In this document: piece after piece, positions 59,781 through 64,000 of the stretch
Position numbering within the stretch: the stretch's first letter is position 1
Layout of the letters: each line of letters opens with the position of its first letter
DNA from: Bacteroidaceae bacterium
GTDB taxonomy: Bacteria > Bacteroidota > Bacteroidia > Bacteroidales > Bacteroidaceae
Direction of reading: 5' to 3'
Length of the DNA: 64,000 nucleotides
NCBI GenBank assembly: GCA_017559845.1
Contig: JAFYQQ010000047.1
Coordinates: 21,223-85,222, forward strand
The notes under the pieces: model-generated
The model's input: the letters and a program-made list of their open reading frames with translations, nothing else
Databases searched by the model: none
What the model was told of the DNA's origin: nothing
Made by a program: the position numbers and the translations under genes

Positions 59781-60503
59781 ATGAACAAATACACCGACAT
59801 TTTCATCGATTTTGATGACACCTTATATAATACACGCGGGAATGCGCAGATTTCTCTTGGGGAACTTTTTGCGCATTATGGTTTGGAACGCTATTTCCCC
59901 ACCCCAGAAGACTTCTACACGCCTTATTGGGAAACCAATCTGGACCTGTGGGAAAAATATGCCCACGGAAAGATTTCGCGCGACTATCTGATTGTCGAAC
60001 GCTTTCGCAGACCATTGGCCACGGGAAGGGACGCAAACGGAACGCCCATGCCCGTAACGGAAGAGTTATGCCTGCAGATGAGCGATTATTTCCTGGATTT
60101 ATGCGCAAACAAGCCCGGCGTCATTGACGGCGCACACGAACTGGTAAAATACCTAACAGAGAAGGGCTATCGCCTGCACCTTTGCAGCAACGGCTTCCAC
60201 GAAGTGCAGTACCGCAAGCTGGAGGCCTGCGGCATGCGCCACGCATTCCACAACATCATCCTCTCTGAAGACGCAGGAGCAAACAAGCCCAGCCCCATGT
60301 ATTTTCAATATGCCTTCCAGGCCTGTTGTGCAAAACCGGAAACCACCATTATGATTGGGGACAACCCGGAAACGGACATCATGGGCGCATTGGCGGCAGG
60401 GATGGATGCCATTTTCTTCAATCCCAAAAGAAAAGAAACCCCGGTTTCGGCAAGCGTAACCCACGAAGTCCACACCTTAAAGGAAATAATGGACATCTTA
60501 TAG
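59781..60503 (+). CDS. YjjG-like HAD phosphatase (noncanonical pyrimidine nucleotidase)
   Basis: A 240-residue HAD hydrolase. Motif I is FIDFDDTLYNTRGN (about 7-20, nucleophile Asp), motif II LHLCSNGFHEVQYRKLEACGM, motif III/IV GANKPSPMYFQYAF and TTIMIGDNPETDIMGALAAGMDAIFFNP (Lys and DxxxxD). The pattern closely follows YjjG-type house-cleaning nucleotidases that act on oxidised or halogenated pyrimidine nucleotides. The start MNKYTDIF follows a TATCTTTG box. Confidence 0.9.
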   Translation: MNKYTDIFIDFDDTLYNTRGNAQISLGELFAHYGLERYFPTPEDFYTPYWETNLDLWEKYAHGKISRDYLIVERFRRPLATGRDANGTPMPVTEELCLQMSDYFLDLCANKPGVIDGAHELVKYLTEKGYRLHLCSNGFHEVQYRKLEACGMRHAFHNIILSEDAGANKPSPMYFQYAFQACCAKPETTIMIGDNPETDIMGALAAGMDAIFFNPKRKETPVSASVTHEVHTLKEIMDIL

Positions 60504-60604
60504 ACAGATTCCCTCATTTTTGGTTTGTCAAAAACATAAAAAGAGTTTGGGGAAGCAAAGGAAAAAGTTCAGTACGACATTGAGATGAGCGACAAGGCAA
60601 ATGA

Positions 60605-60890
60605 CCGTCTGGAAGACGGGAAGCCGGAGGCAAATAGCCGCGGGTTCTTGAACCCGTGGAGGGTAAAAGACAAAGATTAAAATGTGTCTGTAAAGACGCG
60701 GAACAGCAACGAGCTTAAACAATTAACGTTAAACGATTAACCAAATTTAGGATAAAACTTCATCACAATAAATCCATCCGTTTCCGATTCCCGTCTTTCA
60801 GACGGACATTACTTTAAGGATAACATAAAACCGGAGGCTTGAAAGCCCCCGGCTATTCATATTCACGTCTTTACAGACGTTTTTTCGCTA
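60605..60890. repeat. REP-like hairpin mosaic (two sets of three hairpin types)
   Basis: Six hairpins in two sets. Set 1: CCGTCTggaAGACGG (60605-60619), CGGGTTCttGAACCCG (60641-60656) after AATAGCCG, and TGTCTGTAAAGACGCG (about 60685-60700). Set 2: CCGTCTttcAGACGG (60791-60805), CCGGAGGCTTgaAAGCCCCCGG (60831-60852), and ACGTCTttacAGACGT (60865-60880) followed by six Ts. The second and third hairpins of set 2 are inverted relative to set 1. This is the layout of clustered REP/BIME elements. No RAYT transposase lies in the window. The 460-bp gap between 60503 and 60968 has no other gene. Confidence 0.7.
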
Positions 60891-60967
60891 AACGTTTCTA
60901 TTCAAAAGATTAGTCCCGGATGACATTTAGCGCATGTTATGGGTGGTTTTTAAAAAACACATCCTTT

Positions 60968-61171
60968 TTATTTCTGTTCCTTTTTCTTGTCTTCCACATT
61001 TTTTGCACGGAAATAATAGAACGCTCCCATTCCTATCGCAAAAAAGACACCCATACACAGATAAACCAATAAGGGCTTTTCACCATCGAAAATAAATTTG
61101 TCGCCCAGCCAAGAAATCAAGGCAAACAGCACACCGGCAATAATGCCTTCCAAGACACATTTTTTTACCAT
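60968..61171 (-). CDS. Small two-helix membrane protein
   Basis: A 67-residue protein with two membrane helices (about 7-24, EGIIAGVLFALISWLGDK; and about 36-55, YLCMGVFFAIGMGAFYYF) and a strongly basic/acidic cytoplasmic tail (RAKNVEDKKKEQK). Both termini likely cytoplasmic. No family recognised. It is 23 nt downstream of metY on the same strand, so it may be co-transcribed, though nothing in the sequence ties it to methionine synthesis. Confidence 0.75.
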   Translation of the reverse strand: MVKKCVLEGIIAGVLFALISWLGDKFIFDGEKPLLVYLCMGVFFAIGMGAFYYFRAKNVEDKKKEQK

Positions 61172-61194
61172 AACTTTATATCTATAGATATTTA

Positions 61195-62487
61195 TCAGGC
61201 ATTGCCCTTCTCTGCCATCTCAATGGCCTGGCGGATATCCTCAATCAGGTCGTCCGCATCCTCGATACCCACAGAAAGACGGATAAGGTCGGGGCTGATT
61301 CCGGCCTCAATCAACTGCTCGTCCGTGAGCTGGCGATGGGTATGGCTGGCGGGATGAAGCACACAACTATGGCAGTCGGCCACATGGGTGGCAATGCCGA
61401 TGAGTTTGAGGCTGTCCATGAAGCGGATGCTGAAATCGCGGCCACCCTTCAGCGCAAACGCCATTACGCCACAGGTGCCATTGGGAAGATACTTCTGTTG
61501 CAAGGCGTGCTGTGAGTCGTCTTCCAGGTCGGGATAGTTGATCCATGCCACTCGGGGATCGTCATGCAGGTATTGAGCAATGCGGCGGGCATTCTCGCAA
61601 TGACGGGGCACACGCAGATGGAGCGTCTGCAGGCCAAGGCCCAGATAGAATGCGTGCTGGGGCGACTGGATGCTGCCCAAGTCGCGCATCAGCTGGCTGG
61701 TGGCCTTGGTGATGTAGGCCATCTTGCCGAAACGTTCCGTATAGACCAGTCCGTGGTAGCTCTCGTCGGGGGTTGTCAGACCGGGGAAACGCTCTGCATG
61801 GGCCGCCCAGTCGAAATTGCCGCTGTCCACAATCACACCGCCCACACAAACGCCATGGCCGTCCATGTACTTGGTGGTGGAATGGGTTACAATGTCCGCA
61901 CCGAATTCAAAGGGACGGCAGTTGATGGGGGTGGCAAAGGTGTTGTCGACAATCAGGGGCACACCGTGGGCATGGGCAATGCGGGCAAACTTCTCAATGT
62001 CGAGCACCTGCACGCTGGGGTTGGAAAGCGTCTCGCCAAAGACCAGCTTGGTGTTGGGACGGAATGCCGCATTGATTTCCTCCTCGCTGGCGTTCTGGTC
62101 AATGAAGGTAACCTCTATGCCCAACTTGCGCAAAGTGGTGCCGAAGAGGTTATACGTTCCGCCATAGATGCTGTTGGTGGTTATCATGTGGTCGCCCGCC
62201 TCGCAGATGTTGAAGCAAGCATAGAAATTGGCCGCCTGTCCGCTGGAGGTAAGCATGGCCCCCACACCGCCCTCAAGAGCCGCAATGCGTGCCGCAACAT
62301 GGTCGTTGGTGGGGTTTTGCAGGCGTGTATAGAAATAGCCCGTATCCTCCAGGTCAAACAACTTGCCCATCTGCAGACTGGTTTCATACTTGAAGGTGGT
62401 GCTTTGCACAATGGGCATCTGGCGAGGCTCGCCCTTTCCAGGCTGATAACCCGCTTGAACACACAAGGTTCCGATATTCTTTTTCAT
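61195..62487 (-). CDS. metY: O-acetylhomoserine aminocarboxypropyltransferase / O-acetylhomoserine sulfhydrylase
   Basis: A 430-residue PLP enzyme of the Cys/Met metabolism family, making homocysteine from O-acetylhomoserine and sulfide. Features: VQSTTFKYETS, FYTRLQNPTNDHVAARIAALEGGVGAMLTSSGQAANF, LIVDNTFATPINCRPFEFGADIVTHSTTKYMDGHG with the PLP Lys, and the C-terminal domain with LIGIATHVADCHSCVLHPASHTHRQL. Length matches MetY rather than the shorter MetB/MetC. A TAATTTTG box lies at 62521-62528, 34 nt upstream. Confidence 0.93.
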   Translation of the reverse strand: MKKNIGTLCVQAGYQPGKGEPRQMPIVQSTTFKYETSLQMGKLFDLEDTGYFYTRLQNPTNDHVAARIAALEGGVGAMLTSSGQAANFYACFNICEAGDHMITTNSIYGGTYNLFGTTLRKLGIEVTFIDQNASEEEINAAFRPNTKLVFGETLSNPSVQVLDIEKFARIAHAHGVPLIVDNTFATPINCRPFEFGADIVTHSTTKYMDGHGVCVGGVIVDSGNFDWAAHAERFPGLTTPDESYHGLVYTERFGKMAYITKATSQLMRDLGSIQSPQHAFYLGLGLQTLHLRVPRHCENARRIAQYLHDDPRVAWINYPDLEDDSQHALQQKYLPNGTCGVMAFALKGGRDFSIRFMDSLKLIGIATHVADCHSCVLHPASHTHRQLTDEQLIEAGISPDLIRLSVGIEDADDLIEDIRQAIEMAEKGNA

Positions 62488-62520
62488 TCTTTTTCTTCCT
62501 TAATTTTGTTTTATACCGCA

Positions 62521-62528
62521 CAAAATTA
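62521..62528 (-). promoter_or_regulatory. -7 box (TAATTTTG) for metY
   Basis: Reverse strand TAATTTTG fits TAnnTTTG; the short leader leaves no room for a SAM riboswitch. Confidence 0.5.
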
Positions 62529-62592
62529 AATATTTTTTTTCACTTACAAGCTTTTTCCATGCCAAGAAATGGGACTAATCACATTATTATAT

Positions 62593-62600
62593 TATCTTTG
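62593..62600 (+). promoter_or_regulatory. -7 box (TATCTTTG) for the acyltransferase gene
   Basis: TATCTTTG about 40 nt before the ATG at 62640; it excludes an earlier in-frame Met at 62559. Confidence 0.6.
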
Positions 62601-62639
62601 TCGGCAAAATCAATAATAAACATTCATAATTTTACCACA

Positions 62640-63725
62640 ATGGAAAAAGAAAGAATCACGTTCTTGGATTACGTCCGCGTATTTGCCTGCTTTCTCGTAA
62701 TCCTGGTTCACGCAAGTGAAAACTACTATGGTGCGCCCGATGCCACAGACATGGTGGGGCCCACCTCCTATCTGGCCAACGAGACCGACCGTCTGTGGGT
62801 TTCTGTCTACGACGGCTTTTCACGCATGTCAGTGCCCCTGTTCATGATTGTGTCCGCCTTCCTGCTGGCGCCCATGAGCGAGAAAATGACCTCCTGGGAG
62901 TTTTACAAGAAACGTTTCCTGCGCATCCTGCCCCCCTTCTTCGTCTTCTTTGTGCTCTATTCCACCCTGCCCATGGCATGGGGACAAATCGGCTGGGACA
63001 CCGCCAGCAAGGACCTGAGCCGCCTACTGCTCAACTTCCCCACCCTGGCCGGACACTTCTGGTTCATGTATCCGCTCATCAGCATCTATCTGATTATCCC
63101 CGTAGTGTCGCCCTGGTTGCGCAAGGCCACTGCAGCCGAAGAGCGCTTCTTCCTGCTGCTCTTCGCCATCAGCACCTGCATACCCTTCCTCAACCGCTTC
63201 TGCGGCGAGGTGTGGGGCCAGTGCTTCTGGAACGAATATCACATGCTTTGGTACTTCAGCGGCTATCTGGGCTATCTGGTGATGGCACACTACATCCGCA
63301 CACATCTGACCTGGAGCTGCACACGCAAGCTCACCGTGGGAGCCATTGCCCTGGTGGCAGGAGCCGTGGGCACCATCCTCTCCTTCTATCTGCAGGCCAC
63401 ACCCGGCACACTGCACTCCACTCCCCACATTGAGCTGGGCTGGGCATTCTGCACCCCCACCGTACTCTGCCTCACCAGCGGATGCTTCCTCATGATGAGC
63501 TGCATCAACGGCAAGGCACCCGCCTTCATCACCCAACTGTCCAAACTCAGCTTTGGCATTTATCTGATGCACATCTTCTGGCTGGGCCTGTGGGTAAGCA
63601 TCCTCAAGCCCGTATTGCCCACCGTTGCGGCCATTCCCGCCATAACGGTATGCACCTTCATCTGCTGTGCCATCACAAGCAAAATTATCTCACTGATACC
63701 CGGAAGTAAGTACATTATCGGTTAA
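62640..63725 (+). CDS. Acyltransferase family 3 membrane protein
   Basis: A 361-residue polytopic protein from MEKERITFLDYVRVFACFLVILVHA, which holds the family hallmark: Asp plus R.FA and the catalytic-type His in VHASEN. Further motifs: SRMSVPLFMIVSAFLLAP, KKRFLRILPPFFVFF, and HFWFMYPLISIYLIIPVVSPWLR. About ten helices. OafA/WecH-like enzymes transfer acetyl or other acyl groups to cell-surface sugars. The C-terminal part includes FGIYLMHIFWLGLWV. Single gene; the tRNA promoter follows. Confidence 0.9.
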   Translation: MEKERITFLDYVRVFACFLVILVHASENYYGAPDATDMVGPTSYLANETDRLWVSVYDGFSRMSVPLFMIVSAFLLAPMSEKMTSWEFYKKRFLRILPPFFVFFVLYSTLPMAWGQIGWDTASKDLSRLLLNFPTLAGHFWFMYPLISIYLIIPVVSPWLRKATAAEERFFLLLFAISTCIPFLNRFCGEVWGQCFWNEYHMLWYFSGYLGYLVMAHYIRTHLTWSCTRKLTVGAIALVAGAVGTILSFYLQATPGTLHSTPHIELGWAFCTPTVLCLTSGCFLMMSCINGKAPAFITQLSKLSFGIYLMHIFWLGLWVSILKPVLPTVAAIPAITVCTFICCAITSKIISLIPGSKYIIG

Positions 63726-63815
63726 AAACGGAGCAAAAAACCCGTTTACACAGGGAAAAACAACAAAAAAACAAAAAAAAACGCCCCGGTGCTTGGTGGT
63801 TTGAAAAAAAGGGCA

Positions 63816-63823
63816 TACCTTTG
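63816..63823 (+). promoter_or_regulatory. -7 box (TACCTTTG) for the tRNA operon
   Basis: TACCTTTG lies about 53 nt before the tRNA-Val gene. Confidence 0.6.
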
Positions 63824-63875
63824 CACCGCATTTCGGAAATAAGGCCTCTGGCGAGAGGTTGCCGATAGGGCGAAA

Positions 63876-63950
63876 GGGTGTTTAGCTCAGCTGGTTCAGA
63901 GCATCTGCCTTACAAGCAGAGGGTCGGCGGTTCGAATCCGTCAACACCCA
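63876..63950 (+). tRNA. tRNA-Val (TAC anticodon)
   Basis: A complete 75-nt cloverleaf: acceptor GGGTGTT/AACACCC, D arm with AGCTCAGCTGGTTCAGAGC, anticodon loop CTTACAA (TAC anticodon), T arm GGCGG-TTCGAAT-CCGTC, discriminator A. CCA is not encoded (ACCG follows). Confidence 0.97.
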
Positions 63951-63977
63951 CCGAAAGTTTGAAAATTTGACTTGGAC

Positions 63978-64000
63978 GGCTCCTTAGCTCAACTGAATAG
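63978..64000 (+). tRNA. Partial second tRNA gene, truncated by window edge
   Basis: GGCTCCTTAGCTCAACTGAATAG has the tRNA 5' acceptor strand, T8-A9-like TA and D-arm AGCTCAACTG. It starts 27 nt after tRNA-Val. The anticodon is outside the window so the amino acid cannot be assigned. Confidence 0.8.

Noticed and set aside
58645..59784. 379-codon forward frame over the SGNH gene
   Set aside because: Antisense shadow; the reverse-strand DUF4886 and methyltransferase genes explain the region.
60605..60890. CRISPR or tRNA-like structures in the gap
   Set aside because: Hairpins are of three different kinds with no regular spacer and no cloverleaf.
62488..62640. SAM riboswitch upstream of metY
   Set aside because: Only about 30 nt separate the -7 box from the start codon; no aptamer fits.

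Overview
The window looks like a chromosomal segment of a Bacteroidales bacterium, most likely Prevotellaceae or Bacteroidaceae. The evidence is a set of -7 boxes of the form TAnnTTTG in front of about twenty genes, A/T-rich leaders without obvious Shine-Dalgarno sequences, BspA-type leucine-rich repeat proteins, the RprX/RprY two-component pair, a CTC-type bL25, and several families largely confined to Bacteroidetes (DUF4827, DUF4924, DUF5606, DUF5723, DUF4886). Most of it is ordinary core genome; the first 12 kb is the most accessory part.

Layout. 1-9.3 kb: a transmembrane Ser/Thr kinase running off the left edge, whose C-terminus appears to enter a BspA-like LRR ectodomain, coupled to an RLWGY protein; a divergent secreted BspA-like LRR protein; a 21-bp palindromic array; a 197-bp MITE-like element; a DUF3791/DUF3990 cassette; then a secreted beta-propeller, an outer-membrane barrel, a second BspA-like protein with very recent internal repeats, and a 43-residue peptide gene. 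9.4-16.2 kb: a Cys-rich lipoprotein, rpsF-rpsR-rplI, a small membrane protein, a second MITE copy, a TonB-dependent receptor-like barrel, and rprXY. 16.3-33.6 kb: the GTPase-impaired EF-G paralogue, hemW, nrnA, a glutamine-amidotransferase-like protein, fmt, a PIG-L deacetylase, two chromate-transporter halves, purL, and a DUF5723 barrel downstream of a frameshifted lipoprotein. 33.7-42.9 kb: an ECF sigma factor, a 44-aa ORF coupled to rpe and a ComEC core, ClC channel, yrdC, prfC, DUF4924, LysE and a ROK kinase. 43-51.8 kb: a clan GH-A-like hydrolase, the nusB-yajC-ybbR-coaE-DUF5606 operon, a PUR-family protein, rplY, pth, an S4 protein and pepT. 51.9-64 kb: a phosphatase / hemolysin III / acyl-ACP synthetase-acyltransferase operon, a four-gene overlapping SGNH-methyltransferase-EEP-AraC operon, a YjjG-like phosphatase, a REP-like mosaic, metY, an acyltransferase and two tRNA genes, the second cut by the window edge.

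The least explained signals are (1) the apparent LRR receptor-like kinase at the left edge; (2) a family of intergenic palindromic arrays with 20.5-22 bp spacing at several loci; (3) the two MITE copies; (4) a 9-bp-period CTAG array; (5) the REP-like mosaic; and (6) small overlooked ORFs (9108-9239, 11290-11454, 34637-34771). No CRISPR array, prophage or complete insertion sequence was seen.
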